In this document: piece after piece, positions 34,001-49,500 of the stretch | Numbering within the stretch: the stretch's first letter is position 1 | How the letters are laid out: every line of letters starts with the position of its first letter | From: Icerya purchasi | Taxonomy: Eukaryota > Arthropoda > Insecta > Hemiptera > Monophlebidae | DNA: 64,000 bases | NCBI GenBank assembly: GCA_039619475.1 | Contig: CM077115.1 | Location: 516,418,815 to 516,482,814 of the forward strand | Reading direction: 5' to 3' | Notes under the pieces: generated by a model | Seen by the model: the letters and a program-made list of their open reading frames with translations, nothing else | What the model was told of the DNA's origin: nothing | Database searches by the model: none | Position numbers and translations under genes: made by a program

Positions 34001-37000
34001 CTCGGTGTTAGGATATTTATCTCATGGTTTAGTGTAGATTTATGATTTATTTTATAATAGAGATCGATATTGCGAGGAAGGTAAACAAAAAGCTAAAGCA
34101 GGCGGAGCGTGCAATTTAACGTTGAACACGGAAGACAAATATATGTCGAAGGTATATGTTATTATATTTTTTTTATTCTTAGTTTCTATCATAATACTTT
34201 GCGATTTGAGTATATAAAAGTAAACGGGTACTATTGATAATTTATAGCTGTAATATAATTTGTTTTCAGTATTGCTGTGAATCATGTAAACTTGGCTTAA
34301 TATATGGTTCATTTACCAAGATGTGTGATTTGTCATCTTTAAATTTTGGCCATCCTTGGGACAAAGTATTTGATTCCTGTTGTTCTGAGTTACAAATGAA
34401 ACCGAAACTGTTAGGTATTCCATTGCGTAAGTAAACGTAAATGCACACTTTAAAATTATTTTCCAGGATAAAGTTTAGATGAATAGAATCTCAACGCTGT
34501 TATGAATAAATGCAGTTCTGTCAGAATGGCCGTAATTATTTGAAACGTCATGGTACAATTTATAATTTAATATTGTTCCGCTAAAGAGCTGTTTTCTCTA
34601 ATGTATTATCGGACTCCAGTTGTAAATCGATTGCAATTGGAACACAAAACGTACTGATTATTATACATGTTAAAATTGCTGATTACAATTGTGGGATTGT
34701 TCGTAGGGGCAAAGTTGAAATTTGATCATTTACGATGTTATCAAGAGAAATGGCTATTTGAAATTTGCAAATTTTGTCTTGTTATTTTTCGGTAAATTAT
34801 TATTATTTAATTATTATAACAAATTAAAATTTTTTGCATTACAGAAGCGATGAATATTTGTGATTTATTTCCCGGAAAGTTATGTTCGCATATTTGTGTT
34901 ATAAAAAACGGAACATACGAATGCAGGTGCAAAGAAGGCTTTTACTTAGCAACAGACGGAAAAACATGTTTGAAGCAGATTGAAAATCCGTAATGTATCG
35001 TATTAACAATATCATGTTCCTTTCTTATTCATTCGAGCGAACGCACTATTACGTTTTATTATTCGATAGGGCTAAAATACTTTTTGAACATTTTTTGCAT
35101 GGTTGTATTTTTTTTTTTGTTTTTTAAGAAATATGCTCATTTGATTTAAATTTCAATTTTTTTTTCACAACAACTATTTCTCAGCTTTTTTTTTTTTTAA
35201 CTACTTTTGTTTAATAATTATCCCAATATTTTAAATTAAACCGTTCATTCACCTCCAGGATTTGTAACTTTTGCATAAATTTCTATTGTTTTTATTTTTT
35301 AAAGTTTGCGGTAATTCATTTTACTGTGAGTTTTGTAATATAGTTCATTGGTATTTAATTTTTTACAAGTATAAATTTAAAAATTAAAACCTTAGTGTTT
35401 TTTTTTTTTGAAATATCATTTCGTTTATGTTTGCAGTTTCTTATTTTCGATTCACATAATACTTAAATTATTTTTTGTCTATATACTTGACTATTACAGC
35501 TTTTCAGTATTGGTGAAATGTAATTTAAAAATGTCGTAAATTTAACATTCAACGTGTAAAGTGTAAATCTATATATATATATATGTGTGTGTGTGTGTTT
35601 GTGTGTGTATATATAAATGAATGTTTGTATGTTTGTTTGTACCGTAACCGATGGACAATGCTAAAATTTTTAGAGTGTACGTGTGTTGTCTCAACGAAGG
35701 TTTTAAGGCAAGGCTGAGTTTTCTACCCACACTCCTGCATGATATATGAGGTTTTAAGTAGTTGAGATGCGACCAGCGGTACAGAAATGCATAAATACAC
35801 ATGGGACGAATAAAAAAAAGAAATCAATTTTAAAAAATTTTAAATAAAATGATTACAAGGGAGGATTAATAAGTAAGTTACACCGGCGCGTAGTTTCTAC
35901 CTAAATTAACGTACAACCCCCGGCTTCGGCTTAAACAAAACCGTTTTTCATTCTCTATGCTCTCGTGAAAGAATGCAATCGGTAACACCTTGTTTAGTTC
36001 GTTTACAGTATCTGAAATGGAGCGTCGTGTGAATTGGTCATCCAACACAATACTGAGAGGCGAAGTGCGGTTTTTGTGGACAAAAGATCATAATCCCACT
36101 GAAATTCATTGACAAATATGTGAAGTGTACGGTGATAAAGAAATTTCCAGACCCACATGGTGTCCGTATGGTATTGTCGTATGTTCGAGGAAAGACGAGA
36201 TTATGATGAAGTGCGCAGCGGTCGGCTATCAACTTCGTGCATAGATTTGCATAAACGTTAAGCGCATCGACATTCTCATTCTTTCGGATGATCGCCCATC
36301 TGGTTAGATTATTTAAAAGCATGCCTGGGAGAAGAGCGTTTTGCGAACGACGAAGAAGTGAAGAATTTCATCACGAATATTGGTTAGCCGAAGTTTGACG
36401 GACGTTTTTTTCAAAAACAAGGCATCGCTAAAAATATTGGTACCACGTTACAAGTGCTTGAATATTTTGACGTGAATACGTGTCAAAAAATAGAAAAAGG
36501 ATATTGAAGATTTCAAAAATATATTTACATTTTTTTTTTTTTTTTTTTTTATCGCGAAGTGTAACTTACTTACTGATCGTCCCTCGTATATATACCATGG
36601 TAAATATAAATTAAACATAAAAAATTAAATAAAATGATTACCGTGGTAAATAATAAACTTTAAATAACATTTTATTAATTTATGGCGTAAGCAAATACAC
36701 AGCGTTCTGTTACTTCTTTTTTTGCGTTACTGAAATCATTAAATCGCACTCCTAGCCTAGCTGCTGTATTCATTGTGAAGTGTGAAGAGTTTGAAAAAAG
36801 GGTAGTGTTTTCTATTATTTTTTACAGAGAAATCAAAAATGCTGTAACGGAATTTTTAATATTTACTATCGGGAATGTTATTTATACTGAAAATCCTTAC
36901 TTAATTTCTGTAGTTTGCTGTCATGGTAATAAATCCATTTTAATAAAGTGTTCAAAACGGAGAGGTTGGAAGATATGAGTGAAGATATTCTCCTAAATGT

Positions 37001-40000
37001 GTAATTATGAGAGATCACCATGTGAATAACTTAACCCCTTCAAAATGATGGCTGTGTGTCCTGCTTATTTAAGCGAAATTTTTTGTTAAATCAAATAGAC
37101 ACGATAATCTTCAGTTAAACGTGTAACGTGAAGACCATTTTTTTTTTTTTTTTTTGGATGGTGATAAACATGTTTCCCCAAAAAAGGATAAATAATCTTT
37201 GCATAAACATAATTCCATATAAAGCAAAATTTTTTTTATTGATTTCCAAGTGTTGATTTATACAGGGTATTAATACACGATTTTTCGGCTAATTCTTTGT
37301 TGCGCATATTTACTCCAACTATTGCATCGTTCTATTTTCGTAGGCAGTTTATTAAATATTTTCATAGAGCAATTTTTATTTCAGATGCGGAACTTTGAAT
37401 CGATGTGAACAAATTTGTACCAATAGAGGCGGTATAGCTGAATGTTCATGTAAAGATGGTTTCAAATTATCATTCGATAATGAAACTTGTGTCGGTAATT
37501 TAATTTTTACGGATTTTATAAATACATTATAATGGAATAAAACAATAATTACTATAAAAGGATCAATTAATTAACTAACAAAAATTTCGAACCTTTATGT
37601 TTTTCTTGGAATTTAGTCATTTTTGAGTTTCATTTCCTCACATTACATTGTATTTGGTTTTTTTTCTCTTTACGGTGTCGTATAAAAATCGTTGTATGCA
37701 AACTGCTATTTGTCACGTAACTCTTTTTGTAGCTTGAATAAAATTCTTGCTTAATTTTTATCAGCCAATTAGCTTATATTTTGCAGCCGTTTTATTGATC
37801 TGCAGTATCTGTCCTTTTTTTGTACTTTTCTGACCAGCGAAACAACTGTGACGTCTGGAGCATTAAATTATTGCAAAAGGTAGAAAAATCTATATTTTTA
37901 CGAAGTCTATAATGTTAATAAATTAAAATCGATCAGTGATGAAAGTGAGTCTTAAAAGAAATTATTGCTTTAAACAAGGTTTTGTTGCATAAAAAATCTT
38001 TTTAAAAATTACATCTCGTGTATCTGCGTTTCTTAATTTCGGTGTTATTATTTAAATTTGTAATTCAGTGTTTTAAATATTTGCATTTCTTCCACTCGTA
38101 CTATAACAGAAAATAAATAAATAGAAAGGATCGTTTTTTTTAAAATAAGAATGTTATGTACTTTCTTGTGAAATAATGTACTTTTAATTTATATCGTCAT
38201 TTTAATTACTCTAATGTTTGCCACTGAAAATTTTTGAAAAACAAATGTATGCTATTCGAAAGCATCAGACGTTTACCGTAATGACATCTTTCATTTAAGA
38301 TTTGTGTTAAAATGTGCTGCTCCCGGAACATTGCGTATGAATATTTCACAAAATCTGCAAGCTGTATACGCGTCTGTGCATGGAATATAATAAAAAAACA
38401 TATTATTCCACTGCGCTACAATAGAAATTATAAATGGAAAATTCATTTGTAACAAATTTTAAGATATTCAGATCATTGATAAAGATATTTATTAAATATA
38501 ACATATTCCACAATGAACAAAACATATTTTAAAACAGATGACACATTCAAAACAAAATTCTAAAAATGATAATAGGTGCAACTAGATCTGCATCTAATCA
38601 CATAATATAGAGAGTAAAAGACCAATCTACATATCCGGCCCGTTCTCAGAATTTTGGAAGTGTAGGGATGGGGGGAGGTTTCTTCACCTATTTATTTTAT
38701 AAATAACAACGCATTTTTCACTAGTATTTATACTATTAATTATTTCCATAATTTTGATTTATATATTAATAATTTACATAAATGAATTATCCCGTATAAA
38801 CACATTAATAAAAATTACATTTGTTATTGATTATACTCATAATAAAAAATTTTGCATAAAATATTAATGAAATACCTAAAAATATAGAGCATATTTTTCT
38901 TTTATCTTTTAAAGGTAAGTAAGAACACCCTAAAAAATCATCAATATTTAATTAAAATTTTTGCTTTCTCAAATGCAGTCAAGAACAATAAATATCGGAT
39001 AAAAAAGAAAATATTGGTTTTTATTCAAAGTTATTAAAAAATTAAATTTTGCAAAATCCGGATATGCATCATGTTACTGTAATGTAATGAAAATTTAACA
39101 AATGCGACGAAATGTACAATTACAAGCCCATAAATGAAATAAAGAGACTATTTTGCCGCAATATTCAGTTGAAACTAAAACTACAACAAGATCATTTAGA
39201 TTACTAAAATTCAGAGCAGCTGAATTAAAACCAATACATCAGACGTTAAAAATAATTTCAATCAACAAAATCAAAACATAATAATATTAACCGACTGCTT
39301 ACTAATAATACACAAAATTACAATAAAAAAGAGAGTATAATACATATGTGACTTGCTAAAAAATACGAGGAAATAATTAATTTATATGGAATGGGCATGT
39401 GGTCATACAAATATAGTAAGAAACGTGATTGTAGATAATTGAGTCGAAAAGAATTAGTACTGAAAGACGTAAAACTGTGTATTGAAAAGAATATGCACCA
39501 CAAATAGGACAAATAAATAGAAAACAATACCAAAAAGGAATACAAGAAGGAAAGTTAAATATGTGGAATAAAATATTAAATACAAGGTGGCTGAATTAAG
39601 TTCTAATTAATCGTGCTAGATAAAAAAAAAAAAAAAAAAAATGTGACAAATTAAAATCATTAAATCGTACTCATACGTTAATGTTTAAAGATTAAATTGT
39701 AACTAACATTTGTCCAAACGATTTGTGTGATTTTATTGTAACCAAGGATGGTTATGTTTTTTTTTGTTTTATTTATTTTTTTCGATAAATTATAAATGAC
39801 TAATTCGGGTCTTACGTTTTGTAAAACAAATTGTAGAGTAATCGAAAACAGTAACATGAAACGTAATAAAACCAACACTTTTTATTTGAGTGTACAGTTT
39901 TGTTTATATTTGACGCTTTATTTTTGTATAGCATATTTAATTAAGCATTATAATTATTACTATAATTATTTTATAAATACTTTAGAAAACATTTAATATT

Positions 40001-43000
40001 TCCAGATGTTAACGAATGTCAGTTAAATATACATAATTGTGACATGCAACAACGATGTGACAATACTATTGGATCATATCAGTGCATTCGTTATACTGGA
40101 TGTGGAACTGGATACACGCTTAATTCGCAAACTGGAGAATGTGAAGGTATAGTAAAAAATATTCAAGTCAATTTATTAATAATTGTAAACCATATAATTA
40201 AGTATTTAAATGTTATTAGTTAATATTCACATAACAATAATTTATATTCGCTAAAGCAGTACCGTATTCTCCATTCAGTCATTAAAATATAGTCTAACGT
40301 TTACGTTGTTTTTTTATTGGTGTAGCGTTAAAAAAAGAAAAAAAAAAAGAATTATAGTAAAAATTCATAAAATTTTCTCGATTTTTTTTTAAGTTAGTTT
40401 GTTCAAATTAAATTCGTGTTGTAACTAGAATTTTTTACCATGAAACCACCCTTTTCTCAAAACTCAAAGCTCTTAGGAGTCATGTAGTTATTTAAAATAC
40501 TATAGAGGTTGTGTTATTTATTGCATTATTTGAAAGAACTATTGAATTCTTCAATGTATTACTTTCTCTCTTGCGTTGAGAATCTAATTTCAAAACCAAA
40601 TAACGCATGAAGAAATATACTGATTCAGAAATAGTTAAATTAAACCATACCTTAATATAGTAAAAAATATTATTGTCATTAGAAAATATAAAATATAATT
40701 TAAAAAATTAAAAATTAAAAAGTTGTAAAGGCTACGCCAATAACCTTCAGATTTTGTGCACGCCAAATTATTCCCTATACAGAGTTTTTTTTCTTCAATA
40801 TTTGTTTCAAATTAAAACTTATTCCTTCATTTTTTTAAACATTAGGTTATATATTTTCTATTGTCAAATCGCATTTGTGACATCATGTTTAACACAATAG
40901 TATGATTAGTTTTTACAAAATAATCAGATTTTCTTTTTCATATTTGCTTAAATTACTTAAAAACTTTTAGACTAAATTGGCTCAAAATTTTATGATCACG
41001 ATTCCCATCAATCGGCATCGAATGAAATGAACTGAAAGTAAATAGCATCGTTTGTTTAATTGTAAACGTGGTACAAATTTCTGTTAATAACGTAATATTC
41101 GTGTACACGCAGAGTTACACACACACACATGTTTAAAACGTTTTTTTTTTTGTTTTTTTTTCTTTTTTTAAATCTATACACAAAAACAAAAATATATTTT
41201 AAGATTTGATATTTTTTATTTTTTAAAGTGATTACAACTTCCATTTTGGGGAAGATAAAAATACTTTTTTATACACATGCAATAAAAAAAAAATAACATA
41301 ATTATGAAACTTTTATCGCTAAAATTTAAAATATACTAAGTTCATGATTATATTTAATAATTTATCTGCTGGCAAATTAACAGTGTAAAATTCAAGTGTA
41401 AGATTTTCTAGAAAAAAATTGTTTACAGATGTTATAATACAGTTACCGCGAAAGTACTTAATATTTATAATCACAAGTATCTTATATTTTAAGGGTTTAT
41501 TAAAAAAAAAAAAAGGTTCAGTTATAGTAAAATCCGAGATGTGAAAAAATTATTTCCTCTTTATTAAATATTCTTATGAAAGAACTTCTTGTTTCTTTTT
41601 GAAATCATAAATTCTATTTTATATGTACCTTTTAGCCTTTAAACATTTTTGAATTAATTTTAATTTCAAAAATGTTATTTCAAAATATCAATAAAAACAC
41701 CGGTTTCTTTCTATAAATACAAATTTATGAGAAAAACATTTTTCATAGAACTATGAAAATTTATTGCTTAAAACGAAATGAGGGGGAAAGTATAAAATAC
41801 GTTTAAAACTTTATTTGGGGTAAGATGAATTTTCCCAAAATTCTAGCAATCAAATTTGGTTGAGATTTACTTTTATCAAAGTTTTTGGTAACGAACCCGC
41901 AATTTCTTTATTTTTTTGCATTTACATTACTACTATAAAATTTTGAATGTATATATATATATATATATTACATGAAGATAATGAAATTGTGAATTTCGAA
42001 ATGAACAAAAAATTATACATTTCGTGAGTTGTACATTGCCGTTTTACAAGTTATGATGTATGCAGAATTTTAAATAAATTATGAAATATTCATAATGATT
42101 TTTGCTTATTTCATGAATTGTGTAGTGTTAAACTCGTCGTTGTTATGTCAAAAGTTTTTGAATCTATAAATTTTTGAGAAATAAAAATATTTTCGCAAAC
42201 AGTTCATGAAATATGCATTATTTTGTTCATTTCGTGTGTAGTACTGTTTTTGATGTAACATAATGTTGTTCACTTAATCGCTATTAATTTACTTCTATTA
42301 CTAATGCCGTGTAGGGATGTGTTTTAAGTAATAAGAAATAAGTACGAAGTAATTTATTTTACATGTGTATCTATTTAATTCTTCTTTGTAGTGTCACGCT
42401 TAGTTTCTAGGCGACAACATATCTATACGTTCTAGTTGTATAAATGCAGCTTTCGTGGTAATTATTATATACAACGCGAGTGTACATGTAAGATCACACT
42501 TGGAACTGATTGTAGATGTTTGATTTATCGATATACAAATGCAGTCCTAAGTGCGCCTGTCTACCATACACCAACTAGCGCGTCCATATGATGATATACA
42601 TGATGATTTGACACTGTTTTTCGCGTGATTATTACCAGTTATTTAATTATTTGTAATAATCCCTGTCGTCGCCCGGGATCGAACTCAGGATCTTTGTGAT
42701 GGAAGTTAGGTGCTCTAGCAACTAGGCTGTCGCGACAATTATAAAGTAAATCTAAATTCCACACTCTTGGCAATGAACGTATACAATATACATGAAGTGA
42801 ATGAAAGATTTTATACATATTTTATGAACTATTTGAAATCTTGCACATTTAACAAATGCTTTACAAACTGTAGGGGAGGTGGGTACAAATCACACGTCTA
42901 CAAATAAAGCTCACATTCATTCGGATACACACTTTCATAAGTGAAAAGTGATAGTTATTAGCAGGGGCGAATCTACTTAAGGGATTTTTGGGCTGCAGCC

Positions 43001-46000
43001 CAGGGCCTCGTGGATACAAAGGGCCCCCAGCCCCTATTAAAAACAATAGACGATCGATATTGTGAAGTAAAAAAAATAATATCTACAATTAAAATTCCGA
43101 AATATATTTAACTCGAATTTTTCAAAATTATTTTTACGTAATATATATCATCCTGCTTCAGAATCTACTTTAAAGGGTTGACATTTAAACTAACTGCGAT
43201 AAAATATTTTTCAAAATCAATATAGTACATATTACATATATATATATATATATACTAGGTAAGTAAAGAGAATTATAAATCATGATTTTTTTATTTTTAT
43301 TTTATTTTTCAATACTAAATAAACTCTTTAATTGTTTTTTTTACTTTCAGAAAAATATCTAAATCTTATTTTACAATATGTCTGCTAGAAAATATAAAAG
43401 TGGAGCTGAAAAACGAAAATTACAGTTAAATCGAGAAAAAGAAAGAAATAAATATGCAAAAATTGAAACTTTTTTAAAATTAGAACATAAAAACGAGAAT
43501 GAAATAGCTACAAATCCATTAACAAGCAAAAAGGAAAATGTGCAAGATCTTGACTACCAGCAACCCTCTGTGAACAGTATTGGTGTTCAGCAAGAGAGCG
43601 GTAATACCGGAGCGGAAATAAATTTAGAAAATATTAAGTTTGAGTTTGAGAAATATGTTGACGTGGGCTTGTGGCCAGGATTGCTAAATAATGGTTTTAT
43701 TAATGACATCCTCTTACATGCAATGACTGAATTTCAAAATAAAGATCTGAAAAATAAATATTCAGCTTCATTAACAAAAATACAAAGAACAGAACAGATA
43801 ATTTACAAATAGTTATTTCATTAAGAAAATGAAAAATGACCAATTACTGGAAAGATCTAGTTATTTTAATAATGATGCAACACTTAAACGTGGAAATCTA
43901 AAATGCAGACATGTCCACAGTTAACAGTGGCAATTTATTTCCAAAATTTTTCGGCTCTTCGTATCTGTAATAAATCTAAAAATAACAGGTAGAATAGAAA
44001 ATCACATACCTGTTAAGCTGGTATGTATATTTGCATGAAGTAATGGCGACTTGATGACAATTGAAGAGTTCATCGAAAAAAACTTTGGCAACCAGATGAT
44101 GAGTTAAAGAATGTATTCAATTCTATTGCCACAGCTGATCCGTGGTACGAAAAATATGAAAGTGGTTAGTCGAAGTAACCGGTGCAGATACATAGAAGAT
44201 TCTCCTCCCCCAATTGGGCAGAGTGTTAAGTGATAATTCGGGATTGCGGGGACGGGCGCAAAGGGAAATGGAAAATATTACATGAAAAATTGAAAATTGG
44301 TTTTTGTTTTTTAAAATTCGCGAATTTCGGATTTAAGATTAAGTTTAACGAGCGAGGTAACCAAGCACGTACGTTCGTTAATGGTGCGACTAGAGTGTGT
44401 GATTTTTATCACGGAGGTTGTGATGGGTATCATCGTCTGTTCTGCAGTGATGCCGTTACCAGTCAGTGGATTACGGCCGGAAAATTCCCGTGCACATTAG
44501 TTCGTCGAATTCCGCTTTCGCATTCCGCGGTATTTATTGGACGGGATTTATCTCACCGTCGCTTGAACTGGATGTCCTTTTATCTCGGGTACGAGTTCGA
44601 CCGAGTGTTGCGGGTTTTCTGCAAAATTATTCATGGAAAGCAACGTTGAGTTTTGCGGTAACGTGTGGCGGGTTAATTGTTAATAATGTAATTGAAGTGG
44701 GTTCCATTTTTTTAACCGTTCCGGGCGAGTAACGTCAGTATGTGTACGAATCGATTCTGGAACAAATCGACTAACAGGTCGAAATTTGCGAGAAAATTCG
44801 CACTGATAATTATATTTTCACAATCAGCGACAATAAATAACCACTAAAAACGTTTGTCCTGACCAAAATCAACATTTAGGGACACTTCGTCATACGTGTT
44901 TGTTGTTGAATTATTCACATTGAGTATGCGACGAGGCTGGTAGGTTTGTGGTGTCCATGAAACGCTTTGCGAGAAATATGCTTAAGTCGCTTCCCAAATT
45001 AACTAGACACGTCATTTTACGTAGGTGGTTGCTTACAAACAATTGGTACGAGTCCGGAAATGCGTCTCATGTTTCCTGGCAGTGTAATGGTGGATTGCAG
45101 ATAAGTGCTTCCGGGACGACATTTATGAGCGTTGATCCCCGAATAGGTTGTGATATCAACAGAGACCGTCACGAGTGGCCGTACCAATGCTATCCTGTGA
45201 TTTAGAGTGTGAGTGGTTTATGAAACAATAGAGTTGGCTCAATGCATCAATTCTAACAGCGAGCCCGATGATTGTTTGTGTTAATTCAACCACTGAGATG
45301 CTGTTTCTGGAAGTGGCAGATGGGTAGTCAATTCAGAGAGCCATTGACTCCGAACATTTTGTCAACTATGTAAGCGAGGGTGTCAAGGTCTTGAGTGTTT
45401 ATTGACAACACAGGGTTTGTACCTGAATCGGCAGCCGTTTGATCCATAGTGGACACAGTATATTTTGTACTATGGTTTGCAGCTAGCTGTCGGATTTCGT
45501 GCAACAACTAAGATAGTTTCAGATTGTCGAGTGACAAACCGTTTAACGTGCGGTCTAGCTTTCTGCCGTCATAACACTAATTATGAAAATACATTTAAAA
45601 ACAAATCGATTTTTTAAAAATAAATGTTCAATGCAACGAACAGCATCATTTTCGTAATTTTATTACAGTATTTTTGTCATATTTAAATTAAATATTTGAA
45701 AATTATCATTTGAAAAGAAGATGGGAGTTAGCAGATTTTTTAAAATTTTAGAAAACTTTTTATAATTTTGTATGTCGGGAAACCATCACGCATAACTACC
45801 TTGCGTGTGCAGAGTTGTCTTTTACTACGATTTGTATAGTGGATATTCTAGACTAAAATCTACACTGATGGAATTTTCTTTAATTATTAATTTCACCTTG
45901 AATCCGCTTTAATTCATTGAGTATTTCACTATAATTACTTAAGCTTGAAACTTTAAATAGAATATAGTACTATACTTCTTACAGTCTCGATTCGCTGCTA

Positions 46001-46506
46001 GTAATATTTAAACATGCGCTGAACTGAATTATGATTTGCGAACACCGCTAGAATAACAATGCAACAGTGTAATGTGGCACATTAATAAAGCAACTGTAAT
46101 ATAATTATTGAATGTTTCAGCTGAAATGAATATTTCAAGATAAAGAATAGGAATTGTACACATAGGCATATATTGGTTGCTGCGACTACTAAGGAGGAAT
46201 GAAAAAGTGACCTGTGTCCCAAAAATAATCCGTATGCGAATTACGAATCCTAGTGAAGTAATATTATTGTAGCTTATTAAAGTTATTATCAACAACATAG
46301 ATTTCTGCCACAGCGTACATGTTGCATAATGTTTTTTAACTGTGTTTGCAAATTTAAGTTTTAAATTTAAACGGAAGCAACTTCTGAATGAATATTAATA
46401 ATTATCATTATTATTATTTTAATTATAAATTTAATTACTCTTTTTTGAACTGAAGCTCTGTTAGTCATTAGCTTCATGATGCACCCTAATGGTATTATAT
46501 TTTTTA

Positions 46507-46551
<45 letters not shown>

Positions 46552-49500
46552 GTTTTAATTAAAGTTGTCAGTTGAAAATTATTTAACATTTTTAAATTGT
46601 CTCAATATTGTTGTTCTATTTTAGTATGCGCATAGAGAGTGTCTTCAATTGGCTCTCAACTAACACGTATCTTCTGCAAAATTGATGGCTAAAACACGTA
46701 CATAGGCTATCGCAAAAAAGGTGAGACTAAAGTAGACAGATACTAGAATGAATATTTGGTTCATCATCTATCGATCGAACGCTTGACAAGCTCAGTTCTA
46801 TCGTACGGCTGTATCAAAAATTAAGATGTATGCGAACCCCTCCAAGATTTTTACCAACGGAAAAAAGTGAATGAAATATATTAATTTTTATTCAGAATCA
46901 TTAGCAACAAGTAATCAAACATCTTTTTCAAAATGTGGATCCTTTTTATAGCTAAACACACGCTCATTCGGTCTTGCTATTTAGTGAACCGTTTTTTTGA
47001 GAATTCATCTTCATGCGCTTATGAGAGATCAAATGCAGTTGCGTGTTGGTGCTTGCACCAAGTGGAAGAGGCCGATTGAAAATGATACATTCTTCTTGCA
47101 CAGGATCATTACAACTAGCGAAACGTGGATCTGTCACTTTGACCACTTAATTGGAAAGTACCGCACGGAATTCATTCCCATCGCCGTGCAAGAAGGAAAA
47201 GGGTGACAGTAGAAGAGCGCAGGGAAAGTCATGTTAATCGTCTGCAAGTGTTTCTCAAGATAATACCTGAAGGGATGAATTCTCAAAAACGTTCAATAAA
47301 TGGAAAGACCGAATAAGCGTGTATTTAGCTATAAAAAGAGAGCACATTTTGAAAAAGATGTTTAACCACTTGTTGCTAATGATTCTGAATCAAAAATTAA
47401 TGTGTTTCATTCATTTTTTTTCCCGCTGTTAAAAATCTCGCAGGACTTCGCGTACGTACTTATTTTTACACAGCCATATGGCAATTCGTTTTCAACGAAC
47501 TGCCCTTGTACAGCACTCGATCGATAGGTAATAAACTAAATATTCATTCTAGTAGGTTTTCCAGTCGATAGGTAGTGGCTGGCTGTCTATACGAAATTTA
47601 GTGTCTTTGCAACACAACCTATGTAAATTAGAATTGTAAGTGTAACCGCAGTTAAAGTTTTTTACATTCTATATTCGGTCCAATAAAAGTAAAAATTAAT
47701 AATATAGCTGTAAAAAACATACAATATATTATAATAATTGAAAACAAAATATAATAAAACGCCGACTAGTTTCGAACTATATCGTTAATGATCACATAAT
47801 GATGTAGTTCGAAACCAGTCGATGTTTTATTATGTTTTCGATTATCATAATATATCGCTTGTTTTTTATATCTCTATATTATTAACCGAGTAAATATAAT
47901 ATTAAATGTTTGTCAAAATTCTTACGAAAAGTAGAAATTTCGGAACTTATTTATTTTAAAATTTGTACATTTACAATTTTACACTTAAAATTTGTTCGAT
48001 ATTACCTACCTTTACTAATGATATAAGAATTCGCTCTGATCACATTAAACATCAACTTGCAGTATATTTTTCAAGTCATACTTTGCGCATCACGTTCATT
48101 ACTTCAGCATCTGCTTCAAATCGTTGGTCCCAAAATTTTTTCTTAGACATGGGTTAAGGTACTTGTCACGGGTTCGAAAATTTAAGTCGCTCCCAGGTTT
48201 GCCCAGTCTAAAATAATTGAGTAAAATCTGGAAAAGTAAAGGCAGCCAAGAGAAACGAACTGCTCTCCCCACCCACTCTCATTGGTACTGTTGGACTTGG
48301 TAGATTATATGAAAAGCTTAATTGCACAATCCATCATCATGATACCTTATCAAGGATATATGAGACTTACTTTTTTTTTTTACTTTTATGGAAAAAGAAA
48401 TCACATGGCGTCTGGCTTGTAGAGCGGATGCGAAATTGATAATTGTAGGGGCCGATCCAGAAGGACATTTTGGGGTGGGGAATTTTATAAATACGTAAAA
48501 TCTTCTGCGGTAGGCAGTAGATTTGAGAAATACTACCCCCCTTGTGTTTCATAAAGAAAATCAAATAGAGCGACCTTTATAGAAATGTTTAAAAAATGTG
48601 TTTTTTAAAAAATACATAATTATTATAGTTTTTAATTTAACTTTTGTTTTACTTTTAGTTATGAAAAAAATAAAACTAAATTATAAAATTATACCTTAAA
48701 TATGGTAGTTCAGAAATAGTAAGAAAGGTAGTATTTTTATTAGACTTTATTTTTATTTTTCTTAGTAATCCGATGCGAATTCTCTTTGTTCGTGAGCAAG
48801 TTTAAATACATATCTCATTGAACTACTACTCTTTAATTAAAATTACAAAATAAATAAGAAAGACAAAAGAAGATCGATTACAGTCGGGTTTAAAACAGAA
48901 TTAAAAAAGGAACATCAATAGTTTTACTAGAAAATAGTATTAAATATTAATTATTAAAATCCGTAGGTAACATTTATACAAATCTTTTATAGCATATATT
49001 AAGTTTCTCTCTTATAAGAAATTTTTTCATAGAGGCCACTTGGGGAAAAGGGGGGTACCTTCCACCCGTGGATTCGCCACCGGATAATTGTTTTACGTTT
49101 TCGGATAGTCATTGATTATATTGGTAATAAAATAATGTATTTACCAAATGAAACGGAAAAATAAACATAAGTACAGTAAAAAAAAAACCAAAGTAAATGT
49201 ATTTGTAATCAATTTCTAACATCACCCGGTATGAGGTAAGGAGTAATTTTAATTCTCGGAGAATGGACAAGAAATTGATTTATAATTGAATATAAAAATC
49301 ACTCTGGCGGAATGTGTTTTTGGGTATATGTGTGTGTATGTGTATGTAATGCAACTAATTGAGCAAAAACTCTGGAACATTTATCAGAGCAAGCAGCACC
49401 GTTCTTTCTGCTACTGATGAAGTTGTTGGCTGCGTCAATGGTGTTTTTCTGAACACTGTTCCCAGCGTTGCAACAGTTTGTCTGTCGTTGCAATGCAAAA

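Noticed and set aside
42666..42738. Functional tRNA gene on the minus strand
   Set aside because: A and B boxes are present, but the anticodon arm and acceptor stem pair poorly and a SINE-like body follows.
42962..49082. A single 6.1-kb hAT element spanning both ends
   Set aside because: The ends are similar, but the right end belongs with 48,446 because GATAATTG duplicates flank that shorter unit exactly; the flanks of a 42,962-49,082 unit do not match.
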